Positions 32,280-39,061 of a stretch of 41,647 nucleotides of DNA are shown piece by piece. The stretch comes from a virus. The notes under the pieces are model-generated. The model saw nothing but the letters and a program-made list of their open reading frames with translations, had not been told where the DNA came from and did not search any database. Each line of letters begins with the position of its first letter. Positions within the stretch are counted from its first letter, which is position 1. The DNA lies in IMG/VR virus record IMGVR_UViG_3300046167_000184, positions 1 through 41,647 of that record, one strand, 5' to 3'. A program made the position numbers and the translations under genes.

Positions 32280-33326
32280 TTATCTCGTATGTGGGTTGGG
32301 TGTACTGCCTCTATAGAAAGACCCTGTACCTTGCTGACCGCCTTGCGGCATGTACTTACTTGCATATCCAAACCCTTGCATACCACCGCCTATTGCCGCG
32401 GCCATTGGGTCATTCATGTTAGCTTGGTATGTGTTGTTAGTATCTGGAGCCTTGCCCAACATACCAGACTGATACTGCATACGCTTCTCAAGTTCAAAGT
32501 CACGTTGGTCTTCAAATCTTTTCTTCTGGTCATTCAGCTGTGCTTGATTGAATCCTTGTAAGGAGTTACCAGCGTTCATACCAAAGTTAGCACCTGTTCC
32601 TAATGTATCCATGCCCATACCATAAGCACTCATGAGGTTTGTGTTTGCTTGTCCAGCACCCTGCAATGCAGAGCCTTGGTCACGGAACTGTTGTGCCTGT
32701 TGGTTTAGACTGCGATCTATAAGACTATTCTGGATGTTTGTAGCTACATCGGCACGTCTGTCGTCATATGCTCGGTTAGCTACTGCTTCCGCTACACCAG
32801 CGCGACTAGAGTTCATGTTGCCAGAGCCCATTGCCGCCATGTCTATGCCAGTCAAAGTGTTCTCTTGTAGGTTACGACGATCATCACGCATTGCGGCATC
32901 TACTAGAGAGCCTGAGTTTGCTGATGCGTAGTTCATAGCATTACTAAGTCGGTCTTGCTGTGCCGCATCTGCCATACCTTGATACTGTCCGTACAATGAG
33001 TTTGCATTGTTACCAAAGCCAGCTGTATTGCCCATCATGGCGTTACCACTGTTCATCATGTTAGTACCAAAGTTGCCCATAGTGTTTGCAGTGCCAGTTT
33101 GGAACTGGTTAGGTGCGGCTAGAGTGTCACCTTGGTAGGCTCCTGTGCTCAACACACCATCCAGTGCACCTTGACTGCCTTTTAGGTTAGCATCCACGTA
33201 TGGTTTGTATTGGTTGAACGAAGCCATGTTAGCCGCATTAGCCGCATTCTGTGCATCTGCCTGTTTCTTTGAACCTAGATAACTAGCCCCTGCGCCTATG
33301 ACAGCCCCTGCTATTTGTCCCCACAT
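32280..33326 (-). CDS. Internal virion/DNA ejection protein
   Basis: The 348-residue product begins MWGQIAGAVIGAGASYLGSK, a glycine/alanine-rich hydrophobic start found in internal virion proteins of marine podoviruses (T7 gp14-like role), followed by KQADAQNAANAANMASFNQ and a long Asn/Met/Gly/Gln-rich region with helical stretches (RFEDQRDFELEKRMQYQSG). The hydrophobic start could insert into the outer membrane during ejection. Role is inferred from position and composition. Confidence 0.75.
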   Translation of the reverse strand: MWGQIAGAVIGAGASYLGSKKQADAQNAANAANMASFNQYKPYVDANLKGSQGALDGVLSTGAYQGDTLAAPNQFQTGTANTMGNFGTNMMNSGNAMMGNTAGFGNNANSLYGQYQGMADAAQQDRLSNAMNYASANSGSLVDAAMRDDRRNLQENTLTGIDMAAMGSGNMNSSRAGVAEAVANRAYDDRRADVATNIQNSLIDRSLNQQAQQFRDQGSALQGAGQANTNLMSAYGMGMDTLGTGANFGMNAGNSLQGFNQAQLNDQKKRFEDQRDFELEKRMQYQSGMLGKAPDTNNTYQANMNDPMAAAIGGGMQGFGYASKYMPQGGQQGTGSFYRGSTPNPHTR

Positions 33327-33342
33327 ATAATATTCCTTTTGT

Positions 33343-33624
33343 TTATACGGCTACCCAAGCTGTGCCGTTGTAGACAACAAGTTTAGATACGCCTGATCCT
33401 AATGGTTCCCAAGGGTAAACGGCATAACGCACCATGCCCTTTCTTGGGTTGGTAGGTTCTCTATCGGTTACTTGGGTACTTGCGTCTGCTAATGATTTTA
33501 TAGACGCTTCTATTTCTCTCAGTTCTTCCTGTAGGTAGTTGGGAAGGAACTCTGGAGAGAGTGTTGGTGCTGTGCGCCTGACATAAGCAGACACCAGCAT
33601 ATTAATTTTATCTGAGATAGCCAT
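33343..33624 (-). CDS. Small tail-associated protein
   Basis: The 93-residue product has a helical first half (FLPNYLQEELREIEASIKSL) and a C-terminal beta part (GMVRYAVYPWEPLGSGVSKL then VVYNGTAWVAV). The ending resembles short modules of fibre and neck proteins that wrap around tails (YNGTAWV). It lies between the tail nozzle gene and the ejection protein; function unknown. Confidence 0.7.
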   Translation of the reverse strand: MAISDKINMLVSAYVRRTAPTLSPEFLPNYLQEELREIEASIKSLADASTQVTDREPTNPRKGMVRYAVYPWEPLGSGVSKLVVYNGTAWVAV

Positions 33625-33627
33625 AAG

Positions 33628-35232
33628 TTACCTCCGACCAGTCACAGTGATCTCAACATCCATACCAGTGAAGTTGAAGTCCTTGTCAGCTGTAGTTTCC
33701 AGCTTGTATGACAGGTATCTGCCAGACATACGTGCATCAACTTTGTAGTCAGTAAGAGCATTAAAGGTTACTGCACTGCCGTAGTTAGGAGTGGCATGAG
33801 GTGTATCGGCAGCTCCAAAAGTAAAATTAAACTGACCATTAGAACTGTCAGTAGATACCTGTGGGGCTATTCTTGAGATAACTTTGTAGCCTGTCAGTGG
33901 TATTCCTTGCTCATCAAGATCAAGACCCACACGTTCTATAAAGAACGGCTTAGATACTGCCGTGTCTATAGCCTGTGATAGACTACCTTTTTCAATCAGG
34001 TCGATACCATAGACCTTGCTGTTAGCTACCCCACCCCCAGCTTTTGCTAGGACAAGTGGATGTCTTTGGTATGGGCTTTCTTGTGAGTGGTATGAGCCAC
34101 CTACAGTTTCATAAGTAGTCGTAGCGTCTGCGTAGGTTGACGCTGTGTTTACGTTGGCTTCAGCACCAGCAACTACGTTAGGTAAATCATAGAATGACCA
34201 GATGTCTTCTTTGTAGTTGTAGACTGCGGCTCGATTACATGCATCGCCATCTGCATACTCAGCCATGTCATCGCCACTGTGGTAACAGAAGTATACTTCT
34301 TCTAGCATTGAGTTATGCAAAACAAAACATTGTTCAGTCTTAGAGTTATCTAGTCCATTGAAGATGTAGTCTCGGACTCTTCCGTCACATATTGATTGGC
34401 GTGTGTTACCATCAGTTACATAGATGTCATCCCTGTCAAAGACATAGTGTTTACCTTCGATCTCTTGGATGCAATGCTGATTGATTACACCAGAGTCATC
34501 AAAGAGTTTTCTAAAGTTAAAAATGAATGCACCACCAACAAACTCCATCATCCACACTTGGTCTTGTGAATAGACAAGGAAGTTGGAGCCTAGAGTAGCA
34601 CCATCAACTATGGGGGTCTTCATTTGCACTAAGTCATTAAAGCCAGCACTGTTGGTTAAGTCTGAGGCATCCCATGTACTAGGGACTTGGTTAGCTAACA
34701 CGGGGTCACTAAAGCGAACCCTGTTAGGGAACTCTACGCCACTTTCTATAGTACCTAGTGCAAGTAAGAAGTCACCATATGAACGTATAGCTGTCGTGGT
34801 TACACCAGAAGGCCAGTTAGGCAATGCAGTAAAGTTAGTTGCGCTGGGCACTCTATGTACTGGCACTGTGTTTGCTCTGTTGATGTATTGGACATCTGCA
34901 AGAATAGAGGCTGTCACAGGTGTGATAGACGATGCAGATAGTGAACTGTTGAACTTCTGTGCTAGGACACCATTAGTCATCTCATAGATGTCAAAGGTAT
35001 CATCCACCACTAATACTGTATCAAAACCAGAGAGAGCACTGACACCATAGATGAACTTAGGACTAACTGTAAGGTTGCCTGAGATGCTTCTGTAGATGGG
35101 TGCTCTGGTTACTTTGGCCTCATTGAACCTGACGTTCTTAGCGCGTGTATAAGCATTGATGGGTAGGCTGTATGGGTCGATGTCTGTAACGACACCAACA
35201 GACCCAAGCCCACGGATAGGGAGGTTAGTCAT
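33628..35232 (-). CDS. Tail nozzle (tail tubular B-like) protein
   Basis: The 534-residue product starts MTNLPIRGLGSVGVVTDIDP and AYTRAKNVRFNEAKVTRAP, typical of the tail nozzle/stabilisation proteins of marine podoviruses that play the T7 gp12 role. The body is beta-propeller-like with repeated short strands (SFDTVLVVDDTFDIYEMT-type phrases, FLVYSQDQVWMMEFVGG, HYVFDRDDIYVTDGN). It ends in beta strands (FNFTGMDVEITVTGRR). It forms the distal tail tube to which fibres attach. Assignment rests on start motif, length and position. Confidence 0.75.
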   Translation of the reverse strand: MTNLPIRGLGSVGVVTDIDPYSLPINAYTRAKNVRFNEAKVTRAPIYRSISGNLTVSPKFIYGVSALSGFDTVLVVDDTFDIYEMTNGVLAQKFNSSLSASSITPVTASILADVQYINRANTVPVHRVPSATNFTALPNWPSGVTTTAIRSYGDFLLALGTIESGVEFPNRVRFSDPVLANQVPSTWDASDLTNSAGFNDLVQMKTPIVDGATLGSNFLVYSQDQVWMMEFVGGAFIFNFRKLFDDSGVINQHCIQEIEGKHYVFDRDDIYVTDGNTRQSICDGRVRDYIFNGLDNSKTEQCFVLHNSMLEEVYFCYHSGDDMAEYADGDACNRAAVYNYKEDIWSFYDLPNVVAGAEANVNTASTYADATTTYETVGGSYHSQESPYQRHPLVLAKAGGGVANSKVYGIDLIEKGSLSQAIDTAVSKPFFIERVGLDLDEQGIPLTGYKVISRIAPQVSTDSSNGQFNFTFGAADTPHATPNYGSAVTFNALTDYKVDARMSGRYLSYKLETTADKDFNFTGMDVEITVTGRR

Positions 35233-35246
35233 GGGCTACTACTCCA

Positions 35247-35987
35247 TTAAGTTTTCATTATGTACGCTAGGGCATAGTATGGGGGTCTGTTCTCATGTGA
35301 ACTTCCGCTACCAGTGTTGCCTGTTGTACCACTGACTGAGAATGTGTGGTTGTGGCTACCAGCGGCTCCTGTGGAGTTCCCAAGTTTGTTGAACTCATTA
35401 AGACCTGTCACTGGAGAACCAGAGTCACCATCTCGTCCAGTGTCTGTAGGATGCGGCTGTGCTACGTCAGGGTGCGTGTGGTTTCCTATAGTGCTGGTAG
35501 TACCAGAGCCACTAAAGCTGTGACTGTGTGCTGGTATGTTGGCTGTAGACAGTGAGACACTATCAGTACCACCAGTGTCATTGACTGCATAAGATGAGCC
35601 AGCACCCACCACAAACCGATTACGAAGGTCTGGGGTACTGTTGGAGCCATTACATAAGACCCAACCACTAGGTATCGCTGAGACTGCCCCAGACCACATA
35701 ATGATACCACCAGAAGGTATGCCACCAGTGGCGGCTATAGCATTCAACTGTGCTGTCGTAGCAGTCAATCCGTCTAGCTTATTGATCTCTGATGCAGACG
35801 CTGTAACGCCAGTAAGGGCATTGAGTTCTGTGTGTGACGATGTGATTGCTCCAGTGACGTTGGGCAACGTAGATTTGATGGTAGACTTTAGTAGTCTGAT
35901 GTGGTCATCAGCTTGCGCCAAGCCGTCTGTGGAGGCTGGGTTTGAGGCGTTGAGGCTGTTGATGTAAGTTCCTGATTCAAGTGCCAT
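35247..35987 (-). CDS. Tail fibre with phage collar domain
   Basis: The 246-residue product has an N-terminal module ADDHIRLLKSTIKSTLPNV and ITSSHTELNALTGVTASASE typical of short tail fibres, then a collar domain: GIIMWSGAVSAIPSGWVLCN, STPDLRNRFVVGAG, several His-x-His motifs (AHSHSF, NHTHPD, SHNHTF) that in related fibres bind metal, and the terminal ENRPPYYALAYIMKT. It is likely the tip of a short fibre. It is first in the leftward virion operon, directly downstream of the divergent control region. Confidence 0.85.
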   Translation of the reverse strand: MALESGTYINSLNASNPASTDGLAQADDHIRLLKSTIKSTLPNVTGAITSSHTELNALTGVTASASEINKLDGLTATTAQLNAIAATGGIPSGGIIMWSGAVSAIPSGWVLCNGSNSTPDLRNRFVVGAGSSYAVNDTGGTDSVSLSTANIPAHSHSFSGSGTTSTIGNHTHPDVAQPHPTDTGRDGDSGSPVTGLNEFNKLGNSTGAAGSHNHTFSVSGTTGNTGSGSSHENRPPYYALAYIMKT

Positions 35988-36041
35988 ATCTGGGGTTCCT
36001 GACTATTGTGTTTCTGGGGATGGCTCTTGTTTCGAAGGCCG

Positions 36042-36065
36042 AACAACAACAACAACAAGAACAAC
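36042..36065. repeat. AAC-type microsatellite
   Basis: About eight imperfect AAC units (AACAACAACAACAACAAGAACAAC) lie about 55 bases before the collar-fibre start, in its leftward 5' untranslated region, where they read as GTT repeats. Confidence 0.85.
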
Positions 36066-36152
36066 CTTTAGCCTTCTTTTTGAAATTGATGTTATTTTAA
36101 GTGTACGGGGGGTCTAAAATCCTGTGAACCTATAAAAAACTAGGGTCGATCC

Positions 36153-36405
36153 ATGCTAACCTGTTGTAATTGCTGTATAATCATAGGTGAAGGATCAAGT
36201 ATCCCTCAGCATACGCTGGTAAACGTAGTAGACTATCTCATGACATTAGACATTGATTGTGAAATTTGTCTGGCTGTAGATTTCGAATGTTTTACAGAGA
36301 TTGGGACGTACTAGAGAAACCGCAGACATCACAAGACAGAACCAAGACATCGAGAAGAAACCATTCTTCCTTGGTCAACATCAGGATAACAACAGCTGGC
36401 GATAA
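36153..36405 (+). CDS. Possible small Cys-rich early gene, frameshifted
   Basis: An ATG at 36153 (AGGG upstream at 36142) opens 53 codons ending in TAG at 36312: MLTCCNCCIII, TLVNVVDYLMTLDIDCEICL and FECFTEIG. If one G of the GGG at 36303-36305 is removed, the frame continues as RTRETADITRQNQDIEKKPF to a TAA at 36403-36405, 83 residues in all, and reads like ordinary protein. Cysteine pairs (CCNCC, CEIC) could bind metal. No family is recognised. This fits the homopolymer-indel pattern seen elsewhere but may be chance. Confidence 0.35.
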
Positions 36406-36427
36406 GATAGACAATCAATCTAGGGTT

Positions 36428-36535
36428 ACTTTAGTTGTCTTTAGTAGTCTTTAGTTACCTTAGTTGTCCTTGTTCCTCTTCTTTGATTTGCTGGTAGAGG
36501 ATGATCGAAGGTCGTCTTTAGTAGTCTATAGTTGT
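36428..36535. repeat. 10-bp phased CTTTAGT repeats
   Basis: ACTTTAGTTG, TCTTTAGTAG, TCTTTAGTTA and CCTTAGTTGT follow each other with exactly 10-base spacing at 36428-36467. A second cluster (GTCTTTAGTAGTCTATAGTTGTCTT) lies at about 36510-36536. One helical turn spacing suggests a protein-binding array or bent DNA. Possible roles are integrase arm sites, a repressor or origin; none is proven. Confidence 0.8.
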
Positions 36536-36795
36536 CTTGGCCTTGGGAGCATCAGTTACTCAAGGGAAGTCTGAGGGACTGTAGCTCAACCAAGGCCATC
36601 ACAAGCCTATATAGTCTGGCTTTGTGGTCTCTGTCGTCGGTATGTTGGTGTCTGTTTGTTCTAAAGGGTGACACAAGTATTCTATAGTTAATTAATTGCC
36701 ATATATGCATTGACGAGGGATGCATCTTTTGATATTCCTTGGGCATACCGAAGGCATTTGCCCGAAGACTAAAGATGGGCGACAGGCCGCAAGGT

Positions 36796-36824
36796 GTGGC
36801 AGGGGACTGTAACTCCCTCCACCA
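36796..36824 (+). other. Stable hairpin with tRNA-like 3' end; candidate attP core
   Basis: GTGG-CA-GGGGA-CTGTAAC-TCCCT-CCAC folds into a strong hairpin (one 2-base bulge). The right arm ends ACTCCCTCCACCA, which reads like the 3' acceptor end of a tRNA gene, and the loop CTGTAAC looks like a Tyr anticodon loop. No full tRNA can be folded around it. Because this phage encodes a tyrosine integrase, and such enzymes often use tRNA 3' ends, this is a candidate attachment core. Weak but testable. Confidence 0.3.
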
Positions 36825-36887
36825 AAGCGGATCAGATCGCACCACCAGAGCCAACAACAGGCCGAGGGATTAGTCAGACAGCAAGTA

Positions 36888-36907
36888 CCTTCTTAACCAA
36901 AGAAGGA
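36888..36907 (+). promoter_or_regulatory. Hairpin covering the ribosome binding site of the first early gene
   Basis: CCTTCTT (36888-36894) pairs with AAGAAGG (36900-36906) around AACCA, hiding the AAGGA ribosome binding site of the gene at 36916. Such a stem could lower translation until opened, or stabilise the 5' end of the early mRNA. Confidence 0.6.
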
Positions 36908-36915
36908 ACTACAGA

Positions 36916-37272
36916 ATGACAAATGAAATCAAAAGCAACATCATCAGAGACCTACAAGGCAACGTACTTGCAGGGGATCACTACACAATCAATATGTTCT
37001 CTTGCTGGCTCGATGGGTCTTACTTAGGCGAGAGCCACTACAGACAGAACCTAAAGCGAATTGGGGAATGCGAGGGCAACCGCAAGAAGCTACGTTCTTT
37101 CATCATCAGAGAGTTCACAAGCTATATTGCTCATGATGCGGCTTGTTCTTACGGATATGCACAGAAGGTACTGGTCGAGCACTTAGGCTTAGACACACTT
37201 GAAAAGCTGAATGATCGTTTGATCAACTGGGCAATCAACTTCCACGCTGAACAAGTGGGAGAAGTAGCATGA
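36916..37272 (+). CDS. Unknown early protein
   Basis: This is the first clear rightward early gene, 118 residues: NIIRDLQGNVLAGDHYTINM, then RFIIREFTSYIAHDAACSY-like helix-rich text (LRSFIIREFTSYIAHDAACS). Soluble, no membrane segment, no family recognised. The leader AGAAGGAACTACAGAATG matches two other early genes. Early T7-like genes at this place usually counter host functions; that is only a positional guess. It ends in ATGA overlap with the next gene. Confidence 0.75.
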   Translation: MTNEIKSNIIRDLQGNVLAGDHYTINMFSCWLDGSYLGESHYRQNLKRIGECEGNRKKLRSFIIREFTSYIAHDAACSYGYAQKVLVEHLGLDTLEKLNDRLINWAINFHAEQVGEVA

Positions 37273-37439
37273 GCGATCTAGCTAAAGACATTGAAATAGA
37301 TGGCCTTCTTGCGCAAATCCGCAGTGAGACAGACAGCATCAAAAGAGCATCTGACAGAATTGTCAGTCTACAGTCTGAAATCTACAAAATCCAAAAGCAC
37401 AAGGAACGGCTTGAGAGCAAAGTTGAGGTGCAGTTATGA
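37269..37439 (+). CDS. Small coiled-coil early protein
   Basis: The 56-residue product is nearly all helical with heptad spacing (IDGLLAQIRSETDSIKRASD, RIVSLQSEIYKIQKHKERL), so it probably oligomerises. It is coupled on both sides by ATGA overlaps with the genes at 36916 and 37436. Function unknown. Confidence 0.7.
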   Translation: MSDLAKDIEIDGLLAQIRSETDSIKRASDRIVSLQSEIYKIQKHKERLESKVEVQL

Positions 37440-37543
37440 GAGACCTAGTCAACCGCTTATCAACTCCTGAGTTCTGGGCAGACTTTGCCTTGGCTTGTGC
37501 AATCATGGTTACGCCCTTCGTTGCCTTCTACGCATACAACTGA
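37436..37543 (+). CDS. 35-residue single-membrane-helix peptide
   Basis: MRDLVNRLSTPEFWAD is followed by the hydrophobic FALACAIMVTPFVAFYAYN, one predicted membrane helix ending the peptide. The ATG overlaps the upstream stop (ATGA), supporting translation. Small inner-membrane peptides in early regions can affect host membrane or exclusion; role unknown here. Confidence 0.6.
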   Translation: MRDLVNRLSTPEFWADFALACAIMVTPFVAFYAYN

Positions 37544-37555
37544 GCCTACTGGTGC

Positions 37556-37575
37556 ACCCATGCTACGGCGTGGGT
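37556..37575 (+). promoter_or_regulatory. UACG-tetraloop hairpin in an early mRNA spacer
   Basis: ACCCATGC (37556-37563) pairs with GCGTGGGT (37568-37575) through one T-G pair, with a TACG loop closed by C-G (stable UNCG type). No T run follows. It sits in a 73-base spacer before the gene at 37617 and may be a processing or stability element. Confidence 0.6.
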
Positions 37576-37616
37576 CATCCAGTGGGATTAGCCACGACAA
37601 CAGAAGGAACGAAAGA

Positions 37617-37835
37617 ATGCAACCAGACTACAAATACAAAAGAGCCGATGGAGACGAGGTTTATTGCTATGGGAAGATTGAGGAAGACAGCAACTTTTCC
37701 ATCGTCTGTGATGATGAAGACTACGATGGCATCGCGGCAGATATAGACGCCACCATCTACAATACATTTCGGAAAGTTTGCAAATACTTGGAAGCAAACT
37801 ACCGCACTGACATTGCACAAATCGAAACTTGCTAA
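37617..37835 (+). CDS. Small acidic early protein
   Basis: The 72-residue product is tyrosine- and acid-rich (DYKYKRADGDEVYCYGKIEE, CDDEDYDGIAADIDATIY). The start at 37617 is set by the leader AGAAGGAACGAAAGAATG; the frame stays open upstream but without a site. Acidic small early proteins sometimes mimic DNA; this is a guess. No family is recognised. Confidence 0.7.
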   Translation: MQPDYKYKRADGDEVYCYGKIEEDSNFSIVCDDEDYDGIAADIDATIYNTFRKVCKYLEANYRTDIAQIETC

Positions 37836-37848
37836 GAGGAGAACGCGA

Positions 37849-38133
37849 ATGAGACTTTACACAAGCCCCAAGGGCGAATGGTCAGGAACACAGGCAGACG
37901 CAAAGAAGCTAGGGGCATTCGTTGAGACTGATGTTCCTACAGTCAAAGCTGATCTATTGGCTTTCTTAAATGATCACAGCGTCATGATTAATAAGCTGAA
38001 GGAACTAGGCTACGAAGCACCACAGCCAACCACAGCACCAGCTGAACCAGCCAAGCCCAGAGAGATCAAGCAGAACTCATTGGGTCTCATGGGCTTACGA
38101 GCGATTGAGAAGGGGTCAGAAGGCAGACGCTGA
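37849..38133 (+). CDS. Unknown early protein with Ala/Pro linker
   Basis: The 94-residue product has MRLYTSPKGEWSGTQADAKK, then helical TVKADLLAFLNDHSVMINKL, a Pro/Ala linker (APQPTTAPAEPAKP) and a basic end. The opening YTSPKGEWSGTQADAKKL resembles short modules in which a phage protein tags or binds DNA processing factors, but I cannot name a family. Strong ribosome binding site AAGAGGAG. Confidence 0.7.
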   Translation: MRLYTSPKGEWSGTQADAKKLGAFVETDVPTVKADLLAFLNDHSVMINKLKELGYEAPQPTTAPAEPAKPREIKQNSLGLMGLRAIEKGSEGRR

Positions 38134-38193
38134 AGCAATGCTTCTCAAGGGTCTAAAGATACAGCGAGAACTAGCCAGTTGATTACATCAGTT

Positions 38194-38269
38194 AGCCCAG
38201 CGTCAAGGCGTTGGGTTTGCTCATGCAATCAAGCATGAAGTAGCGGAGCTACGAAACTAGCGAAGCTAG
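38194..38269 (+). promoter_or_regulatory. Cluster of four consecutive hairpins in an early leader
   Basis: Four perfect or near-perfect stems follow in 76 bases: AGCCCAGCG/CGTTGGGTT (9 bp with two G-T, 38194-38217), TCATGC/GCATGA (38221-38238), GTAGC/GCTAC (38240-38252) and CTAGC/GCTAG (38257-38269), the last two with three-base loops. They fill most of the 157-base gap 38134-38290, which has no convincing gene, and end about 6 bases before the next ribosome binding site. Confidence 0.75.
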
Positions 38270-38290
38270 AACTAAAGAAGGAACAAAAGA

Positions 38291-38491
38291 ATGAATACAA
38301 TGGAAACTTTTAAAGTGAAAGATTTGAGAACCAATGAACTATATAAATGGTCTCTTGAGGAAGTTCTCTATGTAATCAACTTAGGTCATTCTGATCAATG
38401 GACTTTATACACAGCCGACGATTGGAAAGAGGGTTGGGCTAATTGGGTTGAAGGGTGTGGGTGGTACAGCATGGAGATGAACCATGACTGA
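38291..38491 (+). CDS. Small Trp-rich early protein
   Basis: The 66-residue product has seven Trp residues (WSLEEV, QWTLYTADDWKEGWANWVEG, CGWYSM). The leader AGAAGGAACAAAAGAATG supports the start. It follows the hairpin cluster and overlaps the next gene by 8 bases. No family is recognised. Confidence 0.7.
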   Translation: MNTMETFKVKDLRTNELYKWSLEEVLYVINLGHSDQWTLYTADDWKEGWANWVEGCGWYSMEMNHD

Positions 38492-38654
38492 AGAACGCAA
38501 AAGATACCGCATCTTACTTGAAGACGAGAAGTACAGCGTTGACCTTCGCACCTACAACGACAGGGAAACAGCTGAACATCACGCAAAACTTTATGCACAA
38601 ATCACTGGCGGAAAGACGTCAGTATTCGAGGAGGTTTACTACAATGATTATTGA
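38484..38654 (+). CDS. Small unknown early protein
   Basis: The 56-residue product is mixed-charge (MTEERKRYRILLEDEKYSVD, then TYNDRETAEHHAKLYAQITG), compatible with a small alpha/beta fold. It overlaps the previous gene's end and the start of the next (38644), so it is translated as part of a compact early operon. Function unknown. Confidence 0.65.
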   Translation: MTEERKRYRILLEDEKYSVDLRTYNDRETAEHHAKLYAQITGGKTSVFEEVYYNDY

Positions 38655-38859
38655 TTACACAGCAGAAACAGCAGTTGAAGCCTTGCAAGTAGCTTTGTTC
38701 AGAAGCCTTACAGCAAGCACTGTAGAAAAAAGTTCAGCTGCATCTAGCCTAGCGCAAGCAATGGCTAACAAATTAACAGCACAGGAACTGGAGCAAGCCA
38801 AAGCTGGAGCAATAGAGATGGCAGTTCGTGAGCATTACGAAAGGAAAGCAAATGGGTGA
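38644..38859 (+). CDS. Small helical early protein
   Basis: The 71-residue all-helical product (AETAVEALQVALFRSLTAST, ASSLAQAMANKLTAQELEQA). The start at 38644 has GAGGAGG at 38628-38634; the frame is open upstream but that part overlaps another gene. Function unknown. Confidence 0.65.
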   Translation: MIIDYTAETAVEALQVALFRSLTASTVEKSSAASSLAQAMANKLTAQELEQAKAGAIEMAVREHYERKANG

Positions 38860-39061
38860 AGTAATTCAATTGAATGCTGATTATGCGCTAGGAATGCAGT
38901 CAGCAAGGGAAGCAGTAGCATCAGGCGACATCTACTGTATCGAAAGTGCGCTAATGCTTTACGAGCAAGACCCAGCGGACAGCGAGTTTCAAAGGGGACA
39001 CCACAGGGCACTTATAAATTTACATCAGCAACAAGGAAGGAAGTCCAATGACCTTTCTTGA
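38852..39061 (+). CDS. Small early protein before integrase
   Basis: The 69-residue product (MGEVIQLNADYALGMQSARE, CIESALMLYEQDPADSEF, HHRALINLHQQQG) is helical and resembles a short tetratricopeptide-like hairpin, without a confident match. It starts inside the previous gene's end and overlaps the integrase start by 14 bases. Confidence 0.6.
   Translation: MGEVIQLNADYALGMQSAREAVASGDIYCIESALMLYEQDPADSEFQRGHHRALINLHQQQGRKSNDLS

Larger units (their letters stand above)
35988..36915. other. Divergent control region between leftward and rightward operons
   Basis: These 928 bases separate the two divergent operons. From left to right they hold an AAC microsatellite (36042-36065), a possible frameshifted small gene (36153-36405), two clusters of 10-bp repeats (36428-36467 and about 36511-36535), a structured stretch (36737-36824) with a tRNA-end-like sequence, and the hairpin covering the first early ribosome binding site. 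Weak host-promoter-like matches are TTGACG-17-TATTCC (36710-36738, rightward) and TATAAT at 36176-36181 without a good -35 box. Promoters for the phage polymerase must lie here too but their consensus cannot be set from this sequence alone. Confidence 0.7.

Noticed and set aside
36266-36454. 62-codon rightward frame starting with TTG
   Set aside because: It runs into the 10-bp repeats, which give a low-complexity C-terminus, and the other frame reads better.
36710-36738. Sigma70-like promoter TTGACG-17-TATTCC
   Set aside because: The -10 box is poor; kept only as a remark in the control-region entry.
36774-36850. Possible phage tRNA-Tyr (anticodon-like GTA loop)
   Set aside because: Acceptor arms do not pair well and there is no room for a T-arm with a TTCGA-type loop; only a hairpin and a tRNA-like end remain.
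36552-36857. Leftward 101-codon open frame in the control region
   Set aside because: No ribosome binding site, odd composition, and it covers hairpins and the tRNA-end-like element; nothing protein-like is visible.
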